Assembly (NCBI RefSeq): GCF_042677005.1
Contig: NZ_JBHTIF010000001.1
Span: 1,178,001 to 1,242,000 of the forward strand
Source of the DNA: Lysobacter_I brunescens
GTDB taxonomy: Bacteria > Pseudomonadota > Gammaproteobacteria > Xanthomonadales > Xanthomonadaceae
Length of the DNA stretch: 64,000 nt
Direction: 5' to 3'
Shown here: positions 9,501 to 17,102 of the stretch, piece after piece
Numbering within the stretch: the first letter of the stretch is position 1
How the letters are laid out: each line of letters begins with the position of its first letter
Notes under the pieces: generated by a model
Seen by the model: the letters and a program-made list of their open reading frames with translations, nothing else
What the model was told of the DNA's origin: nothing
Database searches by the model: none
Program-made: the position numbers and the translations under genes

Positions 9501-11025
9501 CCATCGGCACGTCATCGCCCATCGAACCCACCGCTTCCTGCTCGGTCTCGGCAAGCGGGCGCAGGATCTGCTCGCGTTCCTCGCGGGTCAGCTGGAACAG
9601 TTTCTGGAAGCCTGCGAGCGTGCTGCCGTCGAAGGGCTCGGCGGTCAGATTCGGATCGATCAGTTCGCTGTGCAGGTAGGTCATGCCCTGCTTCAGCCAC
9701 TGCTTGTACGGCGCGCGCGCGCGGTTGATGGCGTCGATCGCGTCGGTGTCGAGCAGGCGGCCGGTGTCGAGGTCCGCGGCGATCATCTGGCCCGGACCGA
9801 GCTTGCCCTTGGCGAGGATGCGCGCGTCGTCGACGTCCCACACGCCGGTTTCGGAGGCGACCATGAACACGCGCTGGTCGCTCAGCTGCCAGCGTGCCGG
9901 GCGCAGGCCGTTGCGGTCGGTGGTGCAGGCGGCATAGCGGCCGTCGAACGCGACGATGCCCGCCGGGCCGTCCCACGGCTCGCTGTTGATCGCGTAGTAC
10001 TCGTAGAACGCGAGCAGGTCGGCGTCCTTGTATTCCAGCGACTGCGTCGCCGGCGGGATCACCACGCGCAGCGCCTTGAGCAGGTCCATGCCGCCGGCCT
10101 GCAGCAGTTCGAGCATCGAGTCGAGGCTCATCGAATCCGAGCCGTCGATCTCGATCGGATGATCGAATTCGGACGGATCGAGCGCCTCGGTGCGCCACAC
10201 GTGCGCGCGCGCCTGCGCCCACACGCGGTTGCCTGAAATCGTGTTGATCTCGCCGTTGTGCGCGAGCATGCGGAACGGCTGCGCCAGAGGCCAGCGCGGG
10301 CTGGTGTTGGTCGAGAACCGCTGGTGGAACACCACCACGCTGCTCGCCAGTTCCGGTCGCTGCAGATCGGGATACAGCCGCGACAGGTATTGCGGCAGCA
10401 CCATGCCCTTATAACCGATGCTGCTGGCCGACAGACTGACCACATGCAGTCCAGGCACGTCGCGCAGTCGCTGCTCGGCGCGCCTGCGCGCCAGGTACAG
10501 GGCCTGTGCGAAGGCCTCGCGCGACATCCGCGCGCCTTCCACGTCCAGCACGGGCACGACGAAGACCTGCTCGATCGCCGGCATCGTCGACTTCGCCAGT
10601 GCGCCGCAGACGCTGTCGTCGATCGGCACCGTGCGCCAGCCGGAGACGGCCAGGCCGTTCTCGCGCATCGTCTTCGCGAACACCGCATGCACGCGCGCGA
10701 TGGCGTCGGGATCGTGCGGCATGAACACCAGGCCGGAGGCGTAGCGCTGTCCGAGCGCGATGCCGGATTCGGCGGCGAGCGCGCGCAGGAAGGCATCGGG
10801 CGTTTTCATCAGCAGGCCGCAGCCGTCGCCGCTGAGTCCGTCGGCAGCGATGCCGCCGCGATGCTCCATGCGTGCGAGTGCGTTGAGCGCCTGCTCGACC
10901 AGCGAGTGGTCGGGCGTGTCGTCGAGGTGCGCGATCAGCCCGAAACCGCAGCTGTCGCGCTCGTCGCGCGCATCGTGGAGGCCAGGCCGTTGCCGGCGCG
11001 AATCGTTACATTGGAAACTTTCCAT
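6532..11025 (-). CDS. gltB: Glutamate synthase (NADPH) large subunit
   Basis: This 1497-residue subunit binds glutamine, releases ammonia and channels it to 2-oxoglutarate on FMN. The N-terminal class II amidotransferase domain matures at Cys26 (SCGFGLIAHLDD), which becomes the nucleophile once a propeptide of about 25 residues is removed, as in E. coli. The 3Fe-4S cluster is bound by C1121, C1127 and C1132 in CKYLRICHLNNC. A glutamate synthase alpha domain and the C-terminal GXGXG beta-helix follow. The start is set by the usual propeptide length; the sequence before this ATG has no strong Shine-Dalgarno. It is the first gene of gltBD, and 237 bases separate it from the divergent MFS gene. 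Confidence 0.96.
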   Translation of the reverse strand: MESFQCNDSRRQRPGLHDARDERDSCGFGLIAHLDDTPDHSLVEQALNALARMEHRGGIAADGLSGDGCGLLMKTPDAFLRALAAESGIALGQRYASGLVFMPHDPDAIARVHAVFAKTMRENGLAVSGWRTVPIDDSVCGALAKSTMPAIEQVFVVPVLDVEGARMSREAFAQALYLARRRAEQRLRDVPGLHVVSLSASSIGYKGMVLPQYLSRLYPDLQRPELASSVVVFHQRFSTNTSPRWPLAQPFRMLAHNGEINTISGNRVWAQARAHVWRTEALDPSEFDHPIEIDGSDSMSLDSMLELLQAGGMDLLKALRVVIPPATQSLEYKDADLLAFYEYYAINSEPWDGPAGIVAFDGRYAACTTDRNGLRPARWQLSDQRVFMVASETGVWDVDDARILAKGKLGPGQMIAADLDTGRLLDTDAIDAINRARAPYKQWLKQGMTYLHSELIDPNLTAEPFDGSTLAGFQKLFQLTREEREQILRPLAETEQEAVGSMGDDVPMAALSAQVRPLYDRFRQAFAQVTNPPMDSLREDCVMSLGTQIGEEGNIFVDGPEQVRHVMLNSPVLSQRKQRQLLTMPQFRDSHRYIDLNYTPTEGLRAALLRLCREAETAARDGIELLIVTDRRPRRGELLVHALLATGAIHRHLVRTGLRCKSNLIIETGTARDPHHVACLIGFGATAVYPYLAYQTLHDLGERGILKTKHGEVAQIGRSYRRGIKKGLLKIISKMGISTIGSYRGAQLFEIVGLDREVVDLCFAGTPSRIGGATFEQLQRETEYIAARAWDNNALPEIGGLLQYTPTGEYHQYNPDVVTTLQRAVRSGRREDWDAYANAVNGRPPAALRDLLALDTAKTQPIPLDEVEPVSSIVRRFDSAAMSLGALSPEAHEALAIAMNRLGGRSNSGEGGEDPARYGTDKVSKIKQVASGRFGVTPEYLVSAEVLQIKVAQGAKPGEGGQLPGHKVNALIAKLRYARPGIGLISPPPHHDIYSIEDLAQLIFDLRQINPEALISVKLVAHAGVGTIASGVAKAGADLITISGHDGGTGASPISSIRYAGTPWELGLSEARQSLMANGLRERVIVQADGGMKTGLDVIKAALLGAESFGFGTAPMIALGCKYLRICHLNNCATGVATQDDKLREDHFTGLPERVENFFRGIAEEVRGYLAQLGARTLDDVVGRTDLLLQTEGTLPQHRLIDLSPLLSQDGLTGPARCSVRGASAPPEGLAATLDADLAEVIAHKRGGSFRYAIRNTDRSIGARLSGRIARAHGNHGMGDAPIDLHFDGSAGQSFGAFLAGGLRLELEGEANDYVGKGMADGRIVIRPPQGARYVAHESAILGNTCLYGATGGELYAAGRAGERFAVRNSGALAIVEGAGDHCCEYMTGGIVVVLGRTGLNFGAGFTGGMAYVLDRDRDFVDRYNHELIDILRINSEGFEHHRSHLLDLLEHHQRLTGSVHAQNLIDNFRDFLGKFWLVKPKAVSIESLGETLRRAA

Positions 11026-11262
11026 CGGGAGGGGGTCCGAGTGAAAGGCGCAGAAACCAAGGCGGGCACGAGGCTCGCCGACGATTTGACACAGGATGCA
11101 TCCGACTTAAGCACAATTGATGCACTGCGGCAACTGCCGGATTTTCATGACGGCCACGACGACATGAGGCGTCCGTCACGGAGCATGCGCTCGCGGCGCA
11201 TGGCGTCGGCTGCGGGCGCGTCGCGGTAGACTCGCGCTCCAGCTCTCCCTCCCCGCACTCAC

Positions 11263-12528
11263 GTGAACAGCCCTCTCGCCGGCGGCCGCCGACAGGCCGC
11301 GCTCGTCTTCATCTTCATCACCGTGCTGATCGACGTGCTCGCGTTCGGCGTGATCATCCCGGTGCTGCCGCATCTGGTGCAGACCTTCGTCGGCGGCGAC
11401 GAGTCGACCGCCGCCTACTGGGTCGGCGCGTTCAGCGTGGTGTTCGCGCTGGTGCAGTTCTTCAGCTCGCCGATCCAGGGCGCGCTGTCCGACCGCTTCG
11501 GCCGGCGTCCGGTGATTCTGCTGTCCTGCCTGGGCCTTGGCATCGATTTCATCGCGATGGCGCTGGCGCCGAACCTCGCCTGGCTGTTCGTCGGCCGCAT
11601 CGTCTCGGCGATCACCTCGGCCAGCTTCACCACCGCGAACGCCTACATCGCCGATGTCACCACGCCGGAAAATCGCGCGAAGGGCTTCGGCATGATCGGT
11701 GCCGCGTTCGGCCTGGGCTTCACCCTCGGCCCGCTGCTCGGCGGCGTGCTCGGCGACATCGACCACCGCCTGCCGTTCTGGTTCGCCGGCGGGCTGGCCC
11801 TGCTGAACTTCGCCTACGGCCTGTTCGTGCTGCCCGAGTCGCTGCCGAAGGAACGTCGTTCGCCGCGCTTCGACTGGGCGCATGCCAAGCCGATGGGCGG
11901 CGTGAAGATGCTGCGCGAGTACCCGCAGATCTGGGGCCTGGTCGCGGTGGTGTTCATCGCCAACTTCGCGCACTACGTCTATCCGAGCACCTTCGTGCTG
12001 TTCGCCGACGCGCGCTACGGCTGGGGCGAGAAGCAGGCCGGCTACGTCCTGGCTGCCGTCGGCGTGCTCAGCGTGATCGTCAACGCGCTGCTGGTCGGCA
12101 GGCTGGTGAAGGCGCTCGGCGAACGTCGCGCGATGCTGCTCGGTCTGTCCTGCGGCGTGGTCGGCTTCGTGATCTACGGCATCGCCGATGTCGGCTGGCT
12201 GTTCCTCGTCGGCCTGCCGATCAGCGCGCTGTGGGCGATCGCGGCACCGGCGACGCAGTCGCTGATCAGCAAGCAGGTCGGCGCCGATGTGCAGGGCCGC
12301 ATCCAGGGGGCGCTCAGCGGCCTGGTGTCGCTCGCCGGCATCTTCGCGCCGGCGCTGTTCGCCGGTTCGTTCGGTTTCTTCATCGGCCCGCACGCACCGA
12401 CGCGCCTGCCCGGCATCGCCTTCCTGATCGCCGCCGTGCTGCTCGCCTGCGCGGTGCTGGTGGCGTGGCGTTATGCGCGGCCGGCGCGTGTCGCAGCCGG
12501 ATCGGGCGATGAGGCTGCGTCGGCCTGA
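11263..12528 (+). CDS. MFS drug/tetracycline-type exporter (TetA-like)
   Basis: This is a 421-residue, twelve-helix transporter of the DHA1 class. The first helix ends in FGVIIPVLPHL, and the loop between helices 2 and 3 carries motif A (GALSDRFGRRPVILL), both typical of Tet(A)/Bcr-like proton antiporters. It starts with GTG; no in-frame ATG lies close upstream. The sequence places it among TCR/Tet-family chromosomal homologues, but substrate and resistance phenotype cannot be deduced. It stands alone, diverges from gltB, and ends just before a REP hairpin shared with the convergent barstar gene. Confidence 0.88.
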   Translation: MNSPLAGGRRQAALVFIFITVLIDVLAFGVIIPVLPHLVQTFVGGDESTAAYWVGAFSVVFALVQFFSSPIQGALSDRFGRRPVILLSCLGLGIDFIAMALAPNLAWLFVGRIVSAITSASFTTANAYIADVTTPENRAKGFGMIGAAFGLGFTLGPLLGGVLGDIDHRLPFWFAGGLALLNFAYGLFVLPESLPKERRSPRFDWAHAKPMGGVKMLREYPQIWGLVAVVFIANFAHYVYPSTFVLFADARYGWGEKQAGYVLAAVGVLSVIVNALLVGRLVKALGERRAMLLGLSCGVVGFVIYGIADVGWLFLVGLPISALWAIAAPATQSLISKQVGADVQGRIQGALSGLVSLAGIFAPALFAGSFGFFIGPHAPTRLPGIAFLIAAVLLACAVLVAWRYARPARVAAGSGDEAASA

Positions 12529-12541
12529 GCCTGGCCGGCAG

Positions 12542-12603
12542 TCGCGACTTGCGTCGCTCCCACACAAGCAGTCTTTCTCCTGTGGGAGCGACGCAAGTCG
12601 CGA
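12542..12603. repeat. REP inverted pair (family 1) between convergent genes
   Basis: Two perfectly complementary 23-base arms (12542-12564 and 12581-12603) surround a 16-base loop. The core is GTGGGAGCGACGCAAGTCGC. The same core flanks the RAYT transposase gene at 42.1-42.7 kb. Lying 14 bases after the MFS stop and 10 before the barstar stop, it can act as a bidirectional terminator as well as a mobile REP unit. Confidence 0.85.
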
Positions 12604-12613
12604 TGCTTTTCCG

Positions 12614-13081
12614 CTACGCGGGCGATGAATCCTCGCCGGTGTCGCTGTCCATCGCCTCCAACTCGCGTGGCGACAGCGGCAGGAAGGTCCAGAACGGCAC
12701 CTGGTCGTCGGCCCAGCGCGCGGCGGCGTCGTTGAGGATGTCGACGACATCGTCGACTTCCTCGGGCGCGCGCGCGCGCCAGTCGCCGATGTGTTCGAGC
12801 ACCACCACATAGCCGCCCGAGGGCAGCCAGGACAGATCGTTCAGGCAGTCGGCCAGCGCGTCGAGATTGCCGCCGAACCAGTCGGGAAACTGCAGCGCGT
12901 CGGCGATCTCGCGCAGCACGGCGTCGAGGTCGGCGCAGTTGCGCAGGTCGATCGGCGCGACGGTGTAGCGCAGCAGACGTCCGGCTTCGACCAGCGCCTC
13001 GCGGTCGCGCGCATCGACGAAATACGCGCCGGTCTGTTCCGCATCGGCCAGCAGGCTGCCCAGTTCGACCGAAATGTTCAC
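12614..13081 (-). CDS. Barstar-family ribonuclease inhibitor
   Basis: This 155-residue protein should neutralise the RNase encoded just upstream by covering its active site in the cytoplasm. The barstar fold is marked by FPDWFGGNLDALADCL (residues 65-80). The two aspartates D74 and D78 fall where barstar Asp35 and Asp39 contact barnase. The protein has an N-terminal extension of about 40 residues compared with the 90-residue Bacillus barstar. The GTG start at 13081 forms a GTGA overlap with the stop of the RNase gene, so inhibitor and toxin are translationally coupled. A longer open frame upstream in the same phase overlaps the RNase gene and was not used. Confidence 0.9.
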   Translation of the reverse strand: MNISVELGSLLADAEQTGAYFVDARDREALVEAGRLLRYTVAPIDLRNCADLDAVLREIADALQFPDWFGGNLDALADCLNDLSWLPSGGYVVVLEHIGDWRARAPEEVDDVVDILNDAAARWADDQVPFWTFLPLSPRELEAMDSDTGEDSSPA

Positions 13082-13593
13082 GGTGTCGTCTCCGATCCGT
13101 CCAGCGTGAAGCGACGGAAGCTGCGGTAATGGTCGTCGGTGTAGAAGTATTCGACCGGCGGCTGGCCGCCGGCGACGATGCGCCGCGCGCCGCGATCGGG
13201 CGAGCCTGGCGTTTCGACGGTGTACTCGCGGTAGTAGCCGCGCGGTTGCTGCGGCAGGCGGCGTTCGCGGTTGCCGAACACGCCGTCGTCCTGGCGATAG
13301 GGATAAGGGCCGCCGCGCGCGATCAGCTGCAGGGTGTCGATGGCTTCCGGTGGCAGGAAATCCGGGTAGCGGGGCGATGCGGCCGGTGTCGCCGGAGTAT
13401 TCGCCTCCATCGGCGGCGGCAGCGCCAGCGGATTGGTTTCCATCTCCGCAGACGCGGCGATGCCCGGCGCGTCGGCTGACGGCGTCGCGTCCGGCGTGCG
13501 CAGGAAGCTCCAGGTTGCGGCGCCGAGCAGCAGCAGCGCGAGCACGGCGATCCAGGAGATGCCGCGCTTGCCGGAAGATCGTGATCGACGCAT
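13078..13593 (-). CDS. Barnase-like (N1/T1 family) ribonuclease with N-terminal signal/anchor
   Basis: The 171-residue product has a positively charged N-terminus and one hydrophobic stretch (residues 13-30), then a Pro/Ala-rich linker (about 32-85) and a microbial RNase domain (about 86-165). The catalytic set aligns with barnase: E123 (YREYT; Glu73), R134 and R138 (Arg83, Arg87) and H155 (DDHYRSF; His102). GVFGNRERRLP matches the barnase substrate-loop region. It should cleave single-stranded RNA, with barstar as inhibitor. The hydrophobic segment has no clear cleavage site, so the enzyme may be secreted or membrane-tethered. The ATG at 13593 is chosen because a basic-hydrophobic leader follows directly. 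Confidence 0.88.
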   Translation of the reverse strand: MRRSRSSGKRGISWIAVLALLLLGAATWSFLRTPDATPSADAPGIAASAEMETNPLALPPPMEANTPATPAASPRYPDFLPPEAIDTLQLIARGGPYPYRQDDGVFGNRERRLPQQPRGYYREYTVETPGSPDRGARRIVAGGQPPVEYFYTDDHYRSFRRFTLDGSETTP

Positions 13594-13757
13594 GCCTGGC
13601 TCCCGTCCGGTGTCGGTTCGCAGTGTAGACCCGATCCGCCGCGTCGCGCTGACCCCGGTCAAAATCCGCGCCGGATCCGCATGCCGGGTTGTCCGCCACG
13701 ACCGCAGCGCCGCGTTATGATCCCTCGTCGATTCGTTCATCTTCCCGAGGACGCACC

Positions 13758-14153
13758 ATGAATGGCGCAGGCGGCACGCCCGGTGGCATTTCCCAGTTCC
13801 TGATCGGCCTGGTCTGCGCAGTCGCGGGCGGCTGGCTGCTCACCAACCAGGTCCACGTCAGCTCCGGCGGATTCTGGAGTTTCTACGGTTACAGCAGCTT
13901 CGGCCTCTCGCTGATCCCGTTCCTGCTCGGCACCGGGCTGATCTTCTTCAACGCCAAGTCGGTGATCGGCTGGCTGCTGCTGCTCGCCGGCCTCACCATC
14001 ATCATCGTCGGCGTGCTCGCCAACCTGCAGATCTATTTCCGCCCGACCAGCCTGTTCAACACGCTGATGATGCTCGGCCTGCTCGCCGGCGGACTGGGCC
14101 TGATCGCCGCGTCGCTGCGGAGCAGGCCGGTGGCGGACACGTCGAAGGAATGA
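13758..14153 (+). CDS. Small multi-pass membrane protein of unknown function
   Basis: The 131-residue product has about four hydrophobic segments (residues 12-30, 43-60, 64-85 and 100-118). I do not recognise the family. The ATG at 13758 follows a GAGGA ribosome site by 7 bases; the open frame extends upstream but without a comparable site. The stop overlaps the next gene as ATGA, so the two are co-translated. It diverges from the barnase gene across 164 bases. Confidence 0.7.
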   Translation: MNGAGGTPGGISQFLIGLVCAVAGGWLLTNQVHVSSGGFWSFYGYSSFGLSLIPFLLGTGLIFFNAKSVIGWLLLLAGLTIIIVGVLANLQIYFRPTSLFNTLMMLGLLAGGLGLIAASLRSRPVADTSKE

Positions 14154-14449
14154 CGCAACCTGAGGCGCATCGTCAGCGACGCGTGTCGGTCCTCACGTGC
14201 CTGGCGATGCTCTTGCTGTGGGTCGGCTTGAACGCCGCGACGCATCTGCTGACGGTGCGCGCGCCGGCCGTCGATGGTTTCCATTCGATCGGCCTGCCGT
14301 TCGCGTTCCATCGCTGCGGAGGCGATTGCCATCCCGCAAGCTGCGATACCTATGCCTTCCATCCCGTGTATTTCGCGATCGATCTCGCGCTGGCGATCGG
14401 CATCTCGATGCTGGCAGGCGCCTGGGTCGCGAGGCGACGTAGTACCTGA
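14150..14449 (+). CDS. Small membrane protein with a cysteine-rich central loop
   Basis: This 99-residue product has two predicted membrane helices (about 13-35 and 73-92). Between them lies a loop holding four closely spaced residues in HRCGGDCHPASCDTYAF that could bind metal or form disulfides. No family is recognised. It begins inside the stop codon of the preceding gene (ATGA), which supports its reality despite its size. It converges on exodeoxyribonuclease III. Confidence 0.65.
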   Translation: MTQPEAHRQRRVSVLTCLAMLLLWVGLNAATHLLTVRAPAVDGFHSIGLPFAFHRCGGDCHPASCDTYAFHPVYFAIDLALAIGISMLAGAWVARRRST

Positions 14450-14488
14450 AGGTGGGCGTGTCGCGCGAAGCGGGCCGTCAGGGGCGTG

Positions 14489-14513
14489 AAAAGCCGGTGC
14501 GCCGAGGCGCACC
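14489..14513 (-). terminator. Rho-independent terminator of the exodeoxyribonuclease III gene
   Basis: A perfect 8-base stem, GGTGCGCC and GGCGCACC, with a two-base loop sits just past the xth stop. On the minus strand it is followed by GGCTTTTC. The outer AAGCC/GGCTT bases extend the pairing. Confidence 0.6.
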
Positions 14514-14527
14514 CGATACGGCTTGAC

Positions 14528-15298
14528 TCAGGCGATCTGCACCCACGCCGGCGCATGGTCGCTGGGACGATCCCAGGTGCGCGGTTCGCGATCGATGTCG
14601 GCGGCGACGGTCTTGTCGCGCAACGCATCGGACACCAGGTTGAGGTCGATGCGCAGGCCGAGGTTGCGGCGGAAACCGGCCTGGCGGTAATCCCACCAGC
14701 TGAAGAAACCACCTTCGCTGTGATGCAGGCGATAGGCGTCGTGCAGACCTAGGTTCAACAGCCGCTGCAGGGCGGCGCGTTCGGCGGTGGAGGTGAGGAT
14801 GCTCTCGTCGTTCCACACGGCCGGGTCGTGCACGTCGCGGTCGTCGGGCGCGATGTTGAAGTCGCCCATCACCACCAGCTGTGGATGCCGCGACAGTTCG
14901 TCGGCGATCCAGCCATGCACGGCGTCGAGCCAGCGCAGCTTGTAGTCGTATTTCTCGGTGCCGACGTCCTGGCCGTTGACCACGTAGAGGTTGACGATGC
15001 GGATGCCGTTGACGGTGGCGGCGATGGCGCGACGCTGCGCGTCGTCGAAACCCGGGATGCCGATGACGACGTCGTCGAGCGCATGGCCGCGCGCGAGCAG
15101 GGCCACGCCGTTGTAGGTCTTCTGTCCGGCGAACACGCTGCGATAGCCGAGGCCCGCGAGCACCGCATCGGGGAAGCGGTTGTCCTCCAGCTTGGTCTCC
15201 TGCAGGCCGACCACGTCGGGCTGCGCGGCCTGCAGCCACTGTTCGAGGTGCGGCAGGCGCACGTTGAGCGAATTGACGTTCCAGGAAGCGATTTTCAT
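14528..15298 (-). CDS. xthA: Exodeoxyribonuclease III / AP endonuclease
   Basis: This 256-residue enzyme removes 3' blocking groups and incises at abasic sites in base excision repair. All signature blocks of the exonuclease-endonuclease-phosphatase fold are present: SWNVNSL at residue 5, the metal-binding Glu in LQETKLED, GDFNIAPDDRDVHD in the centre, and SDHAPAW with the catalytic Asp-His near the C-terminus. The length matches the family (250-270). The ATG at 15298 begins the canonical MKIASWN; longer frames upstream were rejected. It diverges from the cytochrome b561 gene. Confidence 0.95.
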   Translation of the reverse strand: MKIASWNVNSLNVRLPHLEQWLQAAQPDVVGLQETKLEDNRFPDAVLAGLGYRSVFAGQKTYNGVALLARGHALDDVVIGIPGFDDAQRRAIAATVNGIRIVNLYVVNGQDVGTEKYDYKLRWLDAVHGWIADELSRHPQLVVMGDFNIAPDDRDVHDPAVWNDESILTSTAERAALQRLLNLGLHDAYRLHHSEGGFFSWWDYRQAGFRRNLGLRIDLNLVSDALRDKTVAADIDREPRTWDRPSDHAPAWVQIA

Positions 15299-15387
15299 TG
15301 CGCGAGTGTAGCGGGAATCAGCTACGCACGCAGTCGGGAATCGTTCCGCGGACCCTGCCATCGGTCATGCCGATTTCGCGATGCGGA

Positions 15388-15401
15388 TTGATCGCGATCA
15401 A
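15388..15401 (+). promoter_or_regulatory. Perfect FNR/ANR-type box upstream of cytochrome b561
   Basis: TTGATCGCGATCAA exactly matches the FNR/CRP-family consensus TTGAT-N4-ATCAA, inside a 16-base perfect palindrome (15387-15402). Its centre lies 63 bases before the cytochrome b561 ATG, which would suit an activator site near -41. It is about 97 bases from the divergent xthA start. No FNR-family regulator is encoded in the window. Confidence 0.6.
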
Positions 15402-15457
15402 TTCCTCTATGTGCATGCGCAGCGACATTCGTGTCTCCCCCATGCCTGGAGCCGAAG

Positions 15458-15988
15458 ATGTCCGCCGTCCGTTCGTCGAAATTCGCATGGCCCGTGCGCG
15501 CGATCCACTGGATCAGCGCGGGCCTCGTCCTGCTGGCCTATCTCACCAGCGAGCTGACCGAGGAGATCGCGGAAGGCGAGCGTGCCGGGCCGGACTGGCA
15601 CGTCTTCGCCGGGTTGGCCCTGCTCGCCCTGTTCCTGCCGCGCCTGCTGTCGCGCGCCTTCACGCGCACACCGCCGGTGACGCCGCCGTCGCCTGCATGG
15701 AGCGTGATGCTATCGAAGCTGGTCGCGCTGGCGCTGCTGCTGTTCGTCGTGGCGCAGCCGGTGCTCGGCGTGCTCTCGGTGTGGGCCGAGGGCCACGCGC
15801 TGGCGATCCCGTTCACGTCGATCGAGGTGCCACCGATGCTGGCCCTCGGCGAGGACGCGGGCGAGGCGCTGGAGGAGGCGCACGAAACCCTGGGCAACGC
15901 CTTCTACGCCGTGATCGCCCTGCATGCGCTGGGCGCGCTGTGGCACCACCTGTTCCGTCGCGACGACGCGCTGCGGCGCATGCTCTGA
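15458..15988 (+). CDS. Di-heme cytochrome b561 family protein
   Basis: The 176-residue membrane protein is predicted to carry electrons between quinol and a periplasmic partner through b-type hemes. Four hydrophobic helices are visible, with candidate heme-ligand histidines in RAIHWIS (helix 1), DWHVFAG (helix 2), EEAHETLG and ALHALGALWHHLF (last two helices). The loop between helices 3 and 4 is acidic. The ATG at 15458 is preceded by GGAG; an in-frame GTG 27 bases upstream has no site. The FNR-type box upstream suggests oxygen- or redox-dependent control. Confidence 0.85.
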   Translation: MSAVRSSKFAWPVRAIHWISAGLVLLAYLTSELTEEIAEGERAGPDWHVFAGLALLALFLPRLLSRAFTRTPPVTPPSPAWSVMLSKLVALALLLFVVAQPVLGVLSVWAEGHALAIPFTSIEVPPMLALGEDAGEALEEAHETLGNAFYAVIALHALGALWHHLFRRDDALRRML

Positions 15989-16018
15989 GCACGCGTCGCA
16001 GGCGATGCCGGTGCCGAT

Positions 16019-17050
16019 TCAGTACGGGTCGGCGGGCGTGAACGGCACGGCGTTGCGGCCGTCGACGGACAGCGTCGTGCTCTCGCCGTTGTGGGTGCGC
16101 GCGACGAAGTCGAACCACTGCCCGGCGCGCAGGCGCACGCGCTGCAGGTTGCGGTAGACCAGCGGCTGGCCGGGCTGGACCTGCTCGCGCACGGTGTCGC
16201 TGCGTTCGGAGATCACGTAGGTCGCGCCGCCGAGGTTGCTGTCGACGGTGCCGCGGCCGTTGCGGTCGATGAACAGCGAGGTCTGTTCGTCGATCGCGAT
16301 GGCGGTGATCGACGGCGCGAGGCCGTCCTGGCGCAGCCGCGCCATGAAGGCGAGTGTGCGCCCCATGCGGTCGCGTTCGCGGAAGTGGCTGTCGGTGATC
16401 ACGCCGTCGAGGATCGGGAAACGCAGGAAGCCGGTGCTCAGCATCACGTACGGATGGTACGGATTGGCCAGCGCTTCCGCGCTGGTCACGCCCGCGACGC
16501 CGTCCGGGTCGTAGACGTGCTGGCCCAGTACGGCGAGGCCGGCCGAGGTGCCGCCGATCACCGCGCCGCGCGCGTGCGCGAAGTGCAGCGCGTCCTGCAC
16601 GCGCGTGCCCTGCCAGGCGTTGACGTAGGTCGACTGGTCGCCGCCGGCGAGGAAAACCAGTTCGGCCTGGCGGATCGCGCGGTCCACGTAGTCGCTGTTG
16701 GCCTTGTCGCGCGTGTCGACGAGCAGGGTTTCGACAGAATCGGGCTTCAGCGGGCCGCTGACGAGGGTGTAGAGGTAGTCGTTGTAGCCATCCTTGCCCG
16801 AGGTGCGCAGGATCACGATGTCACCGCCGTTGGCGATCGGGAACGCGCGCTGCGCGAACGCGGCGTCGACCTCGGTGCTGCCGCCCATCAGCAGCAGCGC
16901 GGGACCGCCGACCGGCTGGCGTGCCGAATCCGCAGCGTTGCCGGTGAGCCAGCTGCGCAGCTTGGCGGGTTTCGAGGGCGCCGCCTGCGCGCAGAGCGCG
17001 GCCAGCGCGGTGGCGACGACGGCTGTGAGGGCGAGCGTGCGACGGGGCAT
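16019..17050 (-). CDS. Secreted S51 family (cyanophycinase/peptidase E-like) serine peptidase
   Basis: The 343-residue protein has a signal peptide (residues 1-24, ending AQAA) and the S51 catalytic elbow GGTSAG with nucleophile S169. The LAGGDQSTYVNAW segment (137-146) is typical of cyanophycinase-like members, which cleave beta-Asp-Arg or related Asp-containing peptides. The length fits secreted cyanophycinases rather than the shorter cytoplasmic peptidase E. No cyanophycin synthetase is present, so scavenging of external peptide polymers is the likely role. The ATG at 17050 is preferred over a TTG six bases upstream. The aldehyde dehydrogenase gene ends 52 bases before it on the same strand. 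Confidence 0.8.
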   Translation of the reverse strand: MPRRTLALTAVVATALAALCAQAAPSKPAKLRSWLTGNAADSARQPVGGPALLLMGGSTEVDAAFAQRAFPIANGGDIVILRTSGKDGYNDYLYTLVSGPLKPDSVETLLVDTRDKANSDYVDRAIRQAELVFLAGGDQSTYVNAWQGTRVQDALHFAHARGAVIGGTSAGLAVLGQHVYDPDGVAGVTSAEALANPYHPYVMLSTGFLRFPILDGVITDSHFRERDRMGRTLAFMARLRQDGLAPSITAIAIDEQTSLFIDRNGRGTVDSNLGGATYVISERSDTVREQVQPGQPLVYRNLQRVRLRAGQWFDFVARTHNGESTTLSVDGRNAVPFTPADPY

Positions 17051-17102
17051 CGGCAAATCCTTGTGTCCGTTGTGGAAGTCGAGGGTGGGTCTGCGCGGCG
17101 TG

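Noticed and set aside
6469..10236. Long open frame on the plus strand, antisense to gltB
   Set aside because: It contains no recognised motif, is composed mainly of Ala, Arg, Asp and His as expected for antisense frames in GC-rich DNA, and overlaps a certain gene for its whole length.
11086..11117. Promoter for the MFS gene (TTGACA at 11086)
   Set aside because: No -10 box occurs at 16-18 bases; the best hexamer is at 20 bases.
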